64,000 bases of DNA from Desulfobulbus sp. (GCA_009780825.1 WQZH01000004.1:1-64000), one strand, 5' to 3'. Numbered from the stretch's first letter, positions 36,573 through 46,835 are shown. Program-made: numbers and translations. Notes: a model not told the origin generated them from the sequence alone.

Positions 36573-36619
36573 GAAAAAACCTCGTCAATTCAATTAGCCC
36601 GAACGAAAAAAGCTCGTCA
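36573..36619 (-). repeat. 15-bp direct repeat pair in the dsrA leader
   Basis: Two 15-bp units (36573-36587 and 36605-36619) differ at one base; on the minus strand they read TGACGAG-G/C-TTTTTTC. Their start points are 32 bp apart, about three helical turns. They lie between the predicted promoter and the dsrA start, so they could bind a regulator or act in the mRNA leader. Confidence 0.55.
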
Positions 36620-36668
36620 TTACAGGCAAGAACGCACAACACCATGTTGAATGGTCATTCAGAGAGCG

Positions 36669-36697
36669 AGCATAAACGTCCAGCAACCCTTTGTCAA
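36669..36697 (-). promoter_or_regulatory. Near-consensus sigma-70 promoter of dsrAB
   Basis: On the minus strand, TTGACA (36697-36692), 17-bp spacer, TATGCT (36674-36669). This predicts an untranslated leader of about 118 nt before dsrA, which contains the 15-bp repeat pair. Confidence 0.8.
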
Positions 36698-36751
36698 CAA
36701 AAAATCCCTCCCGCCGCGCCATGCAAAACAGAGGCGCCAAGGGCGTTGCGC

Positions 36752-38350
36752 TTATCTGATTCCCGCTTGCTGCAGCATGCTCTCCTCAAGAGCGCTTGAC
36801 CCCTTTGCTGCCATCCTGCCCGCGATGAGATCCAGCAGACGGGTTGCTAAAATCTTACCCAACTGTACGCCTTCCTGGTCAAACGAATTTATGTTCCAGC
36901 AGAATCCCTGGAACGCTATCCGGTGTTCGTAAATCGCCAGCAGCCCCCCCATGATCTGCGGCGTCAGCCGGTCGGCAATTAGGATCGAATTGGGTCGGTT
37001 CCCCGGAAAACATCGGACGGGATTGTCGTCCTGTTTACCCAGCGCCAGCGCCAGAGATTGCGCCAGCATATTGGCGAGCAGTTTCTGCTGCGATCCTGTC
37101 CCCGCCACACGCAGATCAAGACCATACTGACTGTGGCGAAAACCGATAAACTCGACAGGAACGACCTCTGTCCCTTGGTGGATCAGTTGATAAAAGGCGT
37201 GCTGACCGTTGGTGCCGGGTTCCCCCCAGACCACGGGCCCGGTCTTCCACCCGACAGTCTTGCCTTGCCGGGTGACCGACTTGCCATTGCTTTCCATGTC
37301 GCACTGCTGCAGATGAGCGGGGAATCGGGACAAGGCTTGGCTGTACGGCAGGACCGCCACAGTGGCATGCCCGAGGAAATTGTGATTCCAGATCCCCAAC
37401 AGCGCCAGCAACAAGGGGATGTTCGCCCGGATGTCCGGCTCCATCGCGGCCCGATCGACCTCGTGGGCACCGCGCAAGATTTCCATGACCGCCTCGAAAC
37501 CCAAAACAAAGCCCAAGGTCACGAGCCCCACCATGGAGGTCGCCGAATAACGGCCACCGATGTAGTCTTCCATGTAAAATGAGCGCAGGTACTTGTTGGC
37601 GTCATCCATGGGGCTGCCCTCCCCGGTGACAGCCACCAGATGGAGCGCCGGGTCGAGCCCCGCTGCGACAATCCTGGCGCGGACCAACTCTTCATTGGTC
37701 AGGGTTTCCAAAGTCGAGCCGCTCTTGGACACGACATTGAAGAGGGTGCGCGACAGGTCAAGGCCGGACAGCACCTCAGCCACATCGTCGGGATCGACAT
37801 TGGCGATGAACCGCGCCGAGCGGCCGCAAAGCGCATACGCCTTCAGCGCCATATACAGGGCCCTCGGCCCCAGATCGGAGCCGCCGATCCCCACCTGCAC
37901 CATGGTGGTAAAGGGCTTCCCTTCCGCGTTGACAATGGCGCCGCTGGCCAGTTCATCGAGAAAAATCCGTAATTTCTCGAGTTCCCGCCGCGCCTTTGCG
38001 CTGGCCTCCGGCGCCATGGGGGGATCGTCGAACACATCGCGGCAGGCCGTGTGCAGGACTTGCCGGTTCTCGCTGGCATAGCCTTGGATGCGGTTTAGCA
38101 CCGCCCCCTGCCGCATCGCCGCGTAGGCTGCAATCAGCCCAGCCTCGTCGGCAAGCTCCTGGAGCGCATCCAGGACCGCCGGCGTAACCCGCTGCGTTGC
38201 GTACAAAAGATCGAAACCGCAGCCCGACGTCTTCATTGCGCTGATCCGCTCTGCGGTCAGCCCGCCAGCCGCGGTCAGGTCATGGGGGGCGCGGGCCAAG
38301 GCCGCGAGTTTTCCTACGGCCGCATGTGCCGAAAAATCTTGGAATTCCAT
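36752..38350 (-). CDS. pgi: Glucose-6-phosphate isomerase
   Basis: 532 residues. Interconverts glucose 6-phosphate and fructose 6-phosphate. Signatures are GIGGSDLGPRALYMAL, SKSGSTLET, and a late HRIAFQGFCWNINSFDQEGVQLGK (read across 36850-36920) carrying the catalytic region. ATG 38350 is preferred over 38368, because AGGAGAGG lies just before it. It starts 25 bp after rpe on the same strand, so the two form a sugar-phosphate operon upstream of dsrA. Confidence 0.95.
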   Translation of the reverse strand: MEFQDFSAHAAVGKLAALARAPHDLTAAGGLTAERISAMKTSGCGFDLLYATQRVTPAVLDALQELADEAGLIAAYAAMRQGAVLNRIQGYASENRQVLHTACRDVFDDPPMAPEASAKARRELEKLRIFLDELASGAIVNAEGKPFTTMVQVGIGGSDLGPRALYMALKAYALCGRSARFIANVDPDDVAEVLSGLDLSRTLFNVVSKSGSTLETLTNEELVRARIVAAGLDPALHLVAVTGEGSPMDDANKYLRSFYMEDYIGGRYSATSMVGLVTLGFVLGFEAVMEILRGAHEVDRAAMEPDIRANIPLLLALLGIWNHNFLGHATVAVLPYSQALSRFPAHLQQCDMESNGKSVTRQGKTVGWKTGPVVWGEPGTNGQHAFYQLIHQGTEVVPVEFIGFRHSQYGLDLRVAGTGSQQKLLANMLAQSLALALGKQDDNPVRCFPGNRPNSILIADRLTPQIMGGLLAIYEHRIAFQGFCWNINSFDQEGVQLGKILATRLLDLIAGRMAAKGSSALEESMLQQAGIR

Positions 38351-38375
38351 ATATGCCTCTCCTGTCATGCGATGC

Positions 38376-39038
38376 TCACTGCCGGGCCAGCTCCTTCATT
38401 TGCTTGATGATTCCCCGGTAATCCCCCTGCCCGTAAATCGCGGATCCAGCAACAAATATGTTTGCGCCGGCAGCGGCAGCCTGGCCAATGGTCGCTGGAC
38501 TGATGCCGCCATCCATTTCGATGCCGGCCCTGGGATTCACCTGGTCGAGCATCTGCCGCAGCCGCCTCGTTTTGTCCAATGAGGACGCAATGAACGACTG
38601 GCCGCCGAAGCCGGGATTCACGCTCATGAGCATCACCAAGTCGACCTCGTCCAGCACGTATTCGAGCGTGGCGAGGGGGGTAGCCGGGTTGAGCACCGCC
38701 CCGGCCTTTTTGCCCCGTTCCCGGATCGCGGCCAAGGTACGGTGGAGATGGGTACAGGCCTCGACATGCACCGTCACCCAATCGGCGCCGGCATCTATGA
38801 ACTCATGGATATAACGATCAGGATCGGCAATCATCAGGTGGACATCGACCGGTAGCCGGGTGACCGCCCGGATCGCCCGGACCACCAGAGGGCCGATGGT
38901 AATGTTGGGCACGAAATGGCCATCCATCACATCCACATGGATAACATCCGCTCCCGCCGCTTCGACCGCCCGGACCTCCTCGCCGAGGCGGGAGAAATCA
39001 GCAGAGAGGATCGAGGGCGCAATCATGAGCGAGCGCAT
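38376..39038 (-). CDS. rpe: Ribulose-phosphate 3-epimerase
   Basis: 220 residues, a TIM barrel of normal size. Metal and catalytic residues are visible in [45 protein letters not shown] and EMDGGI. It interconverts ribulose and xylulose 5-phosphate in the pentose-phosphate pathway. Co-oriented with pgi downstream and dprA upstream. Confidence 0.96.
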   Translation of the reverse strand: MRSLMIAPSILSADFSRLGEEVRAVEAAGADVIHVDVMDGHFVPNITIGPLVVRAIRAVTRLPVDVHLMIADPDRYIHEFIDAGADWVTVHVEACTHLHRTLAAIRERGKKAGAVLNPATPLATLEYVLDEVDLVMLMSVNPGFGGQSFIASSLDKTRRLRQMLDQVNPRAGIEMDGGISPATIGQAAAAGANIFVAGSAIYGQGDYRGIIKQMKELARQ

Positions 39039-39155
39039 GGTACTCCTGAAAAAGAGAATGGATTCGTTAGCTACAGCGCGGGCTGCCTTGGTGATGAATA
39101 TACCAGATTGACCGAAAAAGAACCGGTTATTCGCGACGGAAAACCACCGAACGCC

Positions 39156-40268
39156 TCAGTTGCCGCAGACGCGCTCGTACTGCTGCCCAGGGATCTGGCG
39201 GACCAGTCCCTTCAACTCCAGTTGCAGGAGCAGTCCGTGTATTTCGGCCACAGCCAGTCCAGAGGCCTGGGCCAGGGCATCGATGTCGAGCGGATAGACA
39301 TCCAAGGTCGCGAGCAGCCTCTGTTCCGGTTCCGTCAGCACCGGCATCGGACTGCTGGAGATCTTGCCAGGAGCAAGGCTGCTCCAGGACAATTCCTCCA
39401 GGATATCAGCCGCATTCTGTACCAGATGGGCACCCTGTTGGATTAACCGGTGAGCGCCGACACTTTTGGGCGAATCGACCCGGCCGGGAACGGCAAAGAC
39501 TTCCCGCCCCTGGTCAAGCGCCAGCCGGGCCGTGATGAGCGAGCCTGACTTCTCGGTCGCCTCCACGACCACCACCGCCCTGGCCAAACCGCTGATGATC
39601 CGGTTGCGCGTCGGAAACCGGAACGCTTCCGGTCTCGTCCCCAGCGGATATTCGCTCAATACGAGACCGGTGGCCGCGATGTTGCCGAACAGTTCGGCAT
39701 GGGCACGAGGATAGATCACATCGACGCCACAGCCAAGGACCGCAATGGTGCCTCCGCCGCCAGCCAAAGCCCCGCGATGGGCTGCGGCATCGATGCCATA
39801 GGCGGCGCCGGAAACGATGGTCATTCCAGCCGCCACCAAATCGGCGGCAAGAGCGGTGGCGATACGACAACCGTAGGCAGAGGCGGCTCGAGATCCGATG
39901 ATGGCCACGGCCGGGTGTTCCAGCCAATCAAGGGCGCCGCGGCAGTACAGGAGAACGGGGCTGTCGGGGATGTCGCGCAGGGCTGAAGGGAAGGCGGGAC
40001 TATCGGGAGTAAGCAGGGTGATGGCAAGCCGGTCAAGCCGTTCCAACTCATCGCGGGCATTCTGCCGGGCCGTGGCTATTTGCCGGGAGTCACCCAAAAC
40101 ATTGACCAGATGAGGGCCGATACCGGGCCGCGACCGGAGACCTGCCGGATTCTGCAAGACCGCCGCCGGTGACCCAAACCAGCGCACCAAGCGGTTGATC
40201 AAGTTGCATCCCAGACCAGGAAGCAACGAAAGTGTCAACCAATCTTCGACCGCTTGAGGGTGGGGCAA
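39156..40268 (-). CDS. dprA: DNA-processing protein DprA
   Basis: 370 residues. An N-terminal helix-hairpin-helix-like part (1-75), a Rossmann core with IGSRAASAYG, SGAAYGIDAAAH, GCGVDVIYPRAH and FPTRNRIISGL, and a winged-helix C-terminus (about 310-370). It loads RecA on incoming single-stranded DNA during transformation; it is widespread even in bacteria not known to be competent. It begins 6 bp after rpoD ends. Confidence 0.94.
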   Translation of the reverse strand: MPHPQAVEDWLTLSLLPGLGCNLINRLVRWFGSPAAVLQNPAGLRSRPGIGPHLVNVLGDSRQIATARQNARDELERLDRLAITLLTPDSPAFPSALRDIPDSPVLLYCRGALDWLEHPAVAIIGSRAASAYGCRIATALAADLVAAGMTIVSGAAYGIDAAAHRGALAGGGGTIAVLGCGVDVIYPRAHAELFGNIAATGLVLSEYPLGTRPEAFRFPTRNRIISGLARAVVVVEATEKSGSLITARLALDQGREVFAVPGRVDSPKSVGAHRLIQQGAHLVQNAADILEELSWSSLAPGKISSSPMPVLTEPEQRLLATLDVYPLDIDALAQASGLAVAEIHGLLLQLELKGLVRQIPGQQYERVCGN

Positions 40269-40273
40269 GGGAT

Positions 40274-41872
40274 CTAATCGGTCATAAAAGCGAGCAATTC
40301 CTGGCTTCGTGCCGGATGCCGCAATTTCTTCAACGCCTGCGCCTCAATCTGCCGAATGCGCTCCCGGGTCACCGAGAAGCACTGCCCGACCTCTTCCAGC
40401 GTATGGTCGCAACCGATTTCGATACCATAGCGCATCCTAAGCACCTTTTCCTCTCGCGGAGTCAACGATTCCATCACCTTGCACAGGCACCGCTTGAGGC
40501 TTTCAGTGGTTGAATGTTCCTGAGGATCGGGGTGGGTATGATTCTCGATGAAATCGCTGAGCATGGTATCCTCTTCATCGTTGACCGGAGCATCGAGAGA
40601 AATGGCATCCTTGGCCGTTTTCAGGGCAATCTGCACCTTCTCGATATCGGTATTCAACTGGGAAGCCATCTCTTCCGGCGTCGGTTCCCGGCTTTCAATT
40701 CGCTGAAAATCCTTGGCAAACCGCAGTAGGCGATTGATGGTTTCTATCATGTGTACCGGCAGGCGGATGGTCCGCCCCTGATCGGCAATGCCGCGGGTCA
40801 CGGCCTGGCGTATCCACCAAGTGGCATAGGTGGAAAATTTGTACCCCCGCTTGTAATCGTATTTTTCGACCGCCTTCATCAGCCCGATATTGCCCTCTTG
40901 AATGAGGTCGGGCAATTGCATGCCACGGTTCATAAATTTCTTGGAAACCGAGATCACCAACCGGAGGTTGGCCCGGACCAAGGTCTCCTTCGCCTGTTTG
41001 GCGGTTTCCCGCCCCACTTCTATTTCCTGCTGCAACTGAATGAAAGCGGGCCATGAAATGCCGATGATCTCCGCCAGCTCGAGGGTCACACGCTGTTCAA
41101 TTTCAGCAGAACTGATTTCCTCGCTTTCCGGATACAGTTGCTGCCGCCGGGCAGCAGACAACAGTTCCTGTTGCCGGGCCATCACCCGAACTTTATTGAA
41201 TTTCTGGGCCAGCTCCTTAACCGTGTCAGCCACCGAAAGTAACCCTTTGGAACACAATCGATATTCCCGAAAGAGATGAGCAATGTCAGTGCCCACCGCC
41301 AGAATGTCGGCGACCACGGCTGCCTCTTTGACTTGATTGCCCGCGTGTTTCTTCAATTCGAGAAACAGCTCCCGGCGCCGGGCATCGAGTTCGTTCGCCC
41401 TTTCCACCTGGTCGAGGAAGGCGTCACGCACTGCGGTCAACTCGTCCTCGCTGTCGGACAATCCCCGAATCACCGAAGGGATGCGGACAGTACCCCGCAG
41501 GAGATTTTCGGCCAGGTCATTGAGCGCGGTGACCCCCAAGGTCAGCCGCAGCATCCCCTGTTGAATACGGGTTTCGCCCTCCTCGATCATGCGCGCCAGT
41601 TCAATCTCCTCTTCGTGGCTGAGCAGGCGTTGGTTCCCCATTTCCCGAAGGTAGATATTCATCGGGTCAACGCTGCTCCCCATCCCTCTCCGATCATCTC
41701 CCCGTCTGTCCTCTCCCAGGCGCCGATCCAAGGATGAACGGCGCTCTATGCTGTTGCGAACGATCCAGTCTTCCTCCTCTTGAACATCGCCCGACGACCA
41801 ACCATCGGGCGTTTCTTCGGCAAACTCTTCGGGTTCTTGATCATCTTCCAAAAGAAAATCATTCGGTTCCAT
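40274..41872 (-). CDS. rpoD: Primary sigma factor RpoD
   Basis: 532 residues. An acidic N-terminus (1-60, with a DRR repeat run at about 45-60) is followed by region 1.2 (MNIYLREMG), region 2 with [12 protein letters not shown] and [14 protein letters not shown], region 3, and region 4 with [14 protein letters not shown] and [21 protein letters not shown] 41872 is chosen because GAGGAGGGG precedes it. dnaG lies upstream on the same strand, the common dnaG-rpoD order, but rpsU is not adjacent. Confidence 0.96.
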   Translation of the reverse strand: MEPNDFLLEDDQEPEEFAEETPDGWSSGDVQEEEDWIVRNSIERRSSLDRRLGEDRRGDDRRGMGSSVDPMNIYLREMGNQRLLSHEEEIELARMIEEGETRIQQGMLRLTLGVTALNDLAENLLRGTVRIPSVIRGLSDSEDELTAVRDAFLDQVERANELDARRRELFLELKKHAGNQVKEAAVVADILAVGTDIAHLFREYRLCSKGLLSVADTVKELAQKFNKVRVMARQQELLSAARRQQLYPESEEISSAEIEQRVTLELAEIIGISWPAFIQLQQEIEVGRETAKQAKETLVRANLRLVISVSKKFMNRGMQLPDLIQEGNIGLMKAVEKYDYKRGYKFSTYATWWIRQAVTRGIADQGRTIRLPVHMIETINRLLRFAKDFQRIESREPTPEEMASQLNTDIEKVQIALKTAKDAISLDAPVNDEEDTMLSDFIENHTHPDPQEHSTTESLKRCLCKVMESLTPREEKVLRMRYGIEIGCDHTLEEVGQCFSVTRERIRQIEAQALKKLRHPARSQELLAFMTD

Positions 41873-42051
41873 CACCCCTCCTCGCCACCGGTACCTGTCC
41901 GCCGACATATACCTTGTGTCACACTCGCCTTCTTAAAAAAACAAAGAATCGAAATATATCAACAAGATATGAGAAAAATATAGTCAATTTATGCCAACAT
42001 CTCAAAATCACAGGAGATACAAAAACACCCCCTTCTGATACAATTTTTTGA

Positions 42052-42079
42052 ACTTTACCAGGTTTGCATCTTTTTTCAA
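42052..42079 (-). promoter_or_regulatory. Possible rpoD promoter
   Basis: On the minus strand, TTGAAA (42079-42074), 16-bp spacer, TAAAGT (42057-42052), within an AT-rich 216-bp gap between dnaG and rpoD. It would give rpoD transcription independent of dnaG. Confidence 0.45.
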
Positions 42080-42088
42080 CATGTTAAA

Positions 42089-43876
42089 TTAGAAACATCC
42101 TTTTTCTCGTTCCATTTTCTGTTTCCGCCCGATCAACTCCATCAACAGTCCTTTGTCCCCAAGGCGTTCAACTCGACGAATCTCTTCCTGCAATTCGGCG
42201 GCAGCCCGCTTGTGCAACACTGAGCGCACCCAACGCACCAGCGCATCGCACATATTCCGGGCCTGTTCCTGGCCGGCGGCATACGGCAATCCCCTGGTCA
42301 AAATTTGTACGATATGGGCGCGATCGTGCGGGTCGTCGACCTGCGCAAGCAACTGTTCAGGCTGATGGGATGCGGCCTCATTCATACGCGCCATCAGATC
42401 GATCAACCGAAGCGCCGCGGGTTCCCGAACCGCATCCGCAAGTCCGGCCTGCAGCAACTCGCCGAGATATTCAGGATACAAAATGAGGAATTCAACCAAG
42501 TGACGCTCCTGGGTGGGCAAACGGGCAAGCCCCTCGGAAGAGTAGACTTCTTCCGGGGTGGCCTGCCTGCGCCCTGCCGCTGGTCCTGACTGAAAATAAC
42601 CGGGCGTCACCCCCAATTTCTCGCTGAAATGGGCCACCATCAATGCCCGTTGTTCCGGGTTGATCGCCTCCTTGATAAGCTCTTTCAATTCCGCGATGAT
42701 TCTATTTTTACCGGCCAAGGTCGAGCCGTGGGCCCGGAGCAAGGCATCGAAGGCGAATTCGGCCAAAGGCCGTGCCGTGTCCACGAGCGTGGCGATCGCC
42801 TCTGGCCCCTGAGCGCGGACATAGGAATCGGGGTCATGACCGGCCGGCAACAGGGCGACCCGCCCCTCGACCTGCTCGGCAAGAAAGTAAGGAATGCTGC
42901 GCATGGCGGCCTTCAGTCCGGCGGCATCGGCATCGAACAGCAATACCGCCTCATCGCCATATCCGCGCAAGGCACGGATATGTTCCCGGGTGAGCGCGGT
43001 GCCCAGGGGGGCGACCACATTGTCGATACCATGCACGGCAAGCAGGAGCAAATCGAAGTTTCCCTCAACCACCAGAGCGCGGCGTTGCCTGCGGATGGCT
43101 TCCCGATGCTGATGCAGTCCGAACAAAAGCCGGCTTTTTTCAAAAATCGGGCTTTCGGGCGAATTCAAATACTTGGGCTTGCCATCGCCCAGAATGCGGC
43201 CGCCAAAGGCCACGATCCGACCGGTCATATCGGCAAGGGGAAACATGACCCGCGAGCGGAAACGGTCATACTGACCACCATGTTCCTTGCCGATCGCCAA
43301 GCCCGCCTGGACCAAGGCCTCCCTGGACACCCCTCTGGCCTGCAGCTGATCGGCGAGATAGCTCCATCCGGCCTGTTCCGGATCCGGGGCGCAACCCAAA
43401 CGAAAGCGGTCAACGACCGTCTCCGGCACGCCCCGCTGCTCGAGATAGGTCCGCGCCACCTTGCCCAGTTTCGGATGCCGCAGGCACTGCTGGTAGACGA
43501 GCGCCGCAGCCTCATTGGCCTCATACAGGGCCTCGCGCCGGCGCAATTGGAGCTTTTCAGCCTCGGTCAACTGGCGCTCCGCCATCTCGATGCCGTACTT
43601 CTGCGCCAGGGTTTTGAGGGCTTCGGGAAAGTCCATGCGGTGATACTTCATCACAAAGGCAAAAACATCGCCGTGCTCGCCGCAGCCGAAGCAGTGGAAA
43701 AATTGTCCCTGGGGATGAACAGTGAAAGACGGCGTTTTCTCGCTATGAAATGGGCACAGCCCGGTCAAGCGGTTGCCGGCCCGTTTCAACTCGACCACCT
43801 CGCCGATCACCTGGGCGATATCGGCGGCTTCCTTGACCGTATTCTTGATATGTTCGCGGCTTGTTGAAATAGGCAT
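42089..43876 (-). CDS. dnaG: DNA primase
   Basis: 595 residues from ATG 43876. The CHC2 zinc motif is C41-x2-H44 and C62-x2-C65. The Toprim core has LVVEGNFDLL and LLFDADAAGLKAA. The C-terminal helicase-binding part (about 430-595) is less conserved. It makes RNA primers for replication. The frame stays open 65 codons upstream, but the family starts here and GGAG precedes this ATG. Confidence 0.95.
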   Translation of the reverse strand: MPISTSREHIKNTVKEAADIAQVIGEVVELKRAGNRLTGLCPFHSEKTPSFTVHPQGQFFHCFGCGEHGDVFAFVMKYHRMDFPEALKTLAQKYGIEMAERQLTEAEKLQLRRREALYEANEAAALVYQQCLRHPKLGKVARTYLEQRGVPETVVDRFRLGCAPDPEQAGWSYLADQLQARGVSREALVQAGLAIGKEHGGQYDRFRSRVMFPLADMTGRIVAFGGRILGDGKPKYLNSPESPIFEKSRLLFGLHQHREAIRRQRRALVVEGNFDLLLLAVHGIDNVVAPLGTALTREHIRALRGYGDEAVLLFDADAAGLKAAMRSIPYFLAEQVEGRVALLPAGHDPDSYVRAQGPEAIATLVDTARPLAEFAFDALLRAHGSTLAGKNRIIAELKELIKEAINPEQRALMVAHFSEKLGVTPGYFQSGPAAGRRQATPEEVYSSEGLARLPTQERHLVEFLILYPEYLGELLQAGLADAVREPAALRLIDLMARMNEAASHQPEQLLAQVDDPHDRAHIVQILTRGLPYAAGQEQARNMCDALVRWVRSVLHKRAAAELQEEIRRVERLGDKGLLMELIGRKQKMEREKGCF

Positions 43877-44112
43877 GCCTGATGCTCCGCCACCTGCCTT
43901 CATGCCTGCCCTGGCAGAGCGCCCCTGCGGCAATGAGATGCAGCGCATGGATGAAAGAAGGGGCGTTCGGGCCGACTGACGGCAATGATCTTGCAATCTT
44001 TTTTTGATGTTGTCATATAAGGCATCTAAGCTGGAATACGAAAGGTTTCTCCGACTCCGACTCGCTTCCATCCCCGCGTTCCCCTTTCGCTGAGGCGCAC
44101 GACGAATTCGGC

Positions 44113-44841
44113 ATGCACGACATGGATGACATGCTCGCTCTGGAAATTAAGAAGGAAATGGCGGACCGCTATTTCGGCACCCGCAGAAGAATCGAGGAAG
44201 ACAGCCAGGAGTATAACCAGCATCTGCAGGAAGCCTACCGTCAAATGGAAAACGAGGTGGGATTCGATCTCGTCCGGCTCTATATCCTCCTGGGGCGGGA
44301 ATCACTGGTCCACGACTTTTTCCGTTTGACCGGGATGCGGGATCAGGTCTTTCTCGACCCCTATCTTCTCGGCTCGCCCACCATCCGGAAGCGACTGTTC
44401 ACAGGACAGATGATTCATGGTCTGACCCGCCGCTCCCGGTTCCACCATCTTTTTTTCGATATTTACAACCGGATGCGGGAAGGGATGGCGACCTACAGTG
44501 CCACCCTCAAACGGCTGATCGAGGAGGGCAAGGCTATTGCCGAGGACATTGAACAGTTCCATCGAACCAACGACTTGGGGAGCATGATGGGATTGCTCCG
44601 CCGCCTGGACAGCGGGTCCATGCATGAGGAAGGAGCGCTGCCGGGTCATGTTGCGCCGCAGCGGGACAGCACCCTGACGGAAAAGCTGCGGTTCCCTGCC
44701 CCGGTTGCCGCCGAGACGCACCTGCCGATCTTCCCGTCCATGCCGGCGGCCATGGGGGCATGCCGCACCAAGCTGCAGGAACTCGTCGATACCGCTTTCG
44801 ACTATCAAGGCAAACCAGAAGTTCGGGAATATACCCGATAA
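44113..44841 (+). CDS. Unrecognised 242-residue protein
   Basis: No known domain. Residues 1-60 are strongly helical and charged (MADRYFGTRRRIEEDSQEYNQ), then LVRLYILLGRESLVHDFFRL and LRQVFLDPY-like segments suggest a helical bundle up to about 165. 165-225 is Pro-rich and probably unstructured. Divergent from dnaG, and convergent with the DAC-domain gene, with only 3 bp between the stop codons. Codon use and length support a real gene. Confidence 0.7.
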   Translation: MHDMDDMLALEIKKEMADRYFGTRRRIEEDSQEYNQHLQEAYRQMENEVGFDLVRLYILLGRESLVHDFFRLTGMRDQVFLDPYLLGSPTIRKRLFTGQMIHGLTRRSRFHHLFFDIYNRMREGMATYSATLKRLIEEGKAIAEDIEQFHRTNDLGSMMGLLRRLDSGSMHEEGALPGHVAPQRDSTLTEKLRFPAPVAAETHLPIFPSMPAAMGACRTKLQELVDTAFDYQGKPEVREYTR

Positions 44842-44844
44842 CGG

Positions 44845-46317
44845 CTACAGACCGATCCAATAATCCAGGCGGTCGAGGTGGTACACGCAGCCATACTGCT
44901 GGGGCCACGCACAGACCCCCTGGAGGTCCATCCCCTGGTAGATGACGGAAACCGGCCGATCCGAGGAGACGACCACCACGATGATCCTTGGATGCTCGGC
45001 GGTGAACCGCAGAGCCGAATTGTAGCGGGCGCCCCTGGCGAGATCCTCGCCTTCGAAGGCCCGTCCGTCGAGCAGACAGGAAAAACCGTGGATATGCAGA
45101 TCCGCGCCGATATGGATCGCTCCATCCACCTTGGCCAGTGACTTGGCCAGCTCCAAGGTATTTGAATCGTGCAGATCCAAGGACGGCGAGAGACTTTGCC
45201 CCGAGATCCGAACCGGCTGTTCGTTGAGATCGATGACAATCCCGCAACCGTGTTTGCGTCGTTGGGCATGCTGGACCAGATCGACCACGACCTTGAACAG
45301 GAAATAGCCGTCAAAACGGTTGAGATTCGACTCCAGCAGCAACTCCTCAAGCTGAACCAGCTTGGCCCGATAGGTGGTCGAGTTGAATTTTCCATCGGCA
45401 AAACTGCACACCTGGGTCTGATTCACCCACAAAAAACCATGCCCGCCTCTGAAATCCGCGCAGATAAAGAAAGACGGCAGGGCGCCGTCGCAGATACCGA
45501 GAATCGCCTGCCCATCGCTGACCAAGAAACGCTCCGACTGCTCGACGGTCAGCAGCAGCTTGCGCACATGCTTGTAATTGATCAGTTGCGGCCGTAACGC
45601 TTTCTGAAACTTGACCAGAAAATTCAGTTGATCGAGCATGCAGGGATCGACAAACAGCAGACGGCCCTCAGACCATGCCCCTTCCTCCTGGGTCTCGGAA
45701 ATCATCAACACTGCATCCAGTATGGGATAAACCCGCACGGGAGAATCCCAGCCGAGCAGCACATTCATCAGATCGACGATGTGGTCCCGCACTGCGTGGG
45801 TAGCGTATTCCTTGAGAAAATACCCTGAAATACCGGTATATATCTCAGCGTCATTGGCAAGATCGTGGGCAAAGCGCCAGACTGCATGCTCCAGCCAACA
45901 CTCGGTCGGTCCGGTGGCACAGAGGTCGGGGTGATGCTCGGTGAACCACTGTTGGAAAAACACCGATCCCGAATACCCGCCGTTGGACAAAAGACCGGCT
46001 AACCCGGGATCTTTGACCGGGATGATCTCGGCATAATGCTTCCGGTCGAGTTGAACCTTGTCGTTGACCCGCCACTTCTGCGTATCGAGATACAAATTTT
46101 TGAAAATCGGCTCATGCCCTTTAAGCAAGTTCTGAGGATCGCACAACAACATCGGGCTGTCAGGCCGAAGGGCAAAGATCACCGCCACCCGGCTCATCCC
46201 GGAAAAGTGGGTCAAGCCGTCACGGAGGCCATTGAGGATATCGCTGACGCACCGACGGACGAACGATTGCCGGATCTGTCCGTCCATGGGCCACGCTGAT
46301 ACATCCCCTGCTGTCAT
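44845..46317 (-). CDS. Protein with C-terminal diadenylate-cyclase-like (DAC/DisA_N) domain
   Basis: 490 residues. The C-terminal 110-120 residues resemble the DAC nucleotidyltransferase domain that joins two ATP into c-di-AMP. DGA is at 398-400 (VDGAIHIGADLHIHGFSC) and the second motif is RGARYNSALRF, where classical enzymes have R-H-R. The N-terminal 370 residues are a large domain I cannot name. They could be one of the sensor domains found ahead of DAC domains; a Trp/His-rich stretch lies near residues 95-135. ATG 46317 is used, though the frame is open to 46485 and includes a C-x2-C peptide. Catalytic activity is uncertain. Confidence 0.65.
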   Translation of the reverse strand: MTAGDVSAWPMDGQIRQSFVRRCVSDILNGLRDGLTHFSGMSRVAVIFALRPDSPMLLCDPQNLLKGHEPIFKNLYLDTQKWRVNDKVQLDRKHYAEIIPVKDPGLAGLLSNGGYSGSVFFQQWFTEHHPDLCATGPTECWLEHAVWRFAHDLANDAEIYTGISGYFLKEYATHAVRDHIVDLMNVLLGWDSPVRVYPILDAVLMISETQEEGAWSEGRLLFVDPCMLDQLNFLVKFQKALRPQLINYKHVRKLLLTVEQSERFLVSDGQAILGICDGALPSFFICADFRGGHGFLWVNQTQVCSFADGKFNSTTYRAKLVQLEELLLESNLNRFDGYFLFKVVVDLVQHAQRRKHGCGIVIDLNEQPVRISGQSLSPSLDLHDSNTLELAKSLAKVDGAIHIGADLHIHGFSCLLDGRAFEGEDLARGARYNSALRFTAEHPRIIVVVVSSDRPVSVIYQGMDLQGVCAWPQQYGCVYHLDRLDYWIGL

Positions 46318-46640
46318 CTGGCGACCATTCCCTTCCAGTTGTCCTCGGTTGACCAAGCACGCCATTCTATCCGCACAGTACAAACACGTCCCTTGAGCGT
46401 CAAGACGATTTCGCCCCCAATCACTCCTGCCCGAGGGGACATTGCGCGAGATTGACGGGTGCTCCGGCTCCTTGGCATATGGCATTCGTTACCTGCTTGC
46501 GCCATCCTGCTCGGCCTCAAGGAAAAAGAGCTTGGCCTCGCATGCTTTTCCGCCTATCATGGCCGGACGCGGCCCCCAGCCTGTCCTTTCTTGCGCCAGG
46601 CGCATCAACTCCCGGAACAACCTCAACGTACGGTATGCTC

Positions 46641-46835
46641 ATGGAAGACCATATTGCCGAAGAACTCGTCAACATCATCAAGAAGCAGAAAAAATCCGAA
46701 TATGAGGAAGCCTTTGAGCGAGCCTTCGAACTGACCAAGGCCTACGCCGGCTCAGCCAATGCCCAGGCCTCGACCATCCCCTTTGTCTTCGAGCGGCTGT
46801 TTGAGCTGTTTGTGACCGGCAAAGCCAGATCCTGA
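46641..46835 (+). CDS. Small helical protein, function unknown
   Basis: 64 residues from ATG 46641 (ATG 46635 is also possible). It is highly charged and helical: EELVNIIKKQKKSEYEEAFERAF. No ribosome-binding site is evident and no family is recognised, but codon usage is better than in the surrounding non-coding DNA. Confidence 0.4.
   Translation: MEDHIAEELVNIIKKQKKSEYEEAFERAFELTKAYAGSANAQASTIPFVFERLFELFVTGKARS

Noticed and set aside
42629..43867. 412-codon plus-strand open frame
   Set aside because: Antisense to dnaG, whose zinc and Toprim motifs are intact; no ribosome-binding site or domain.
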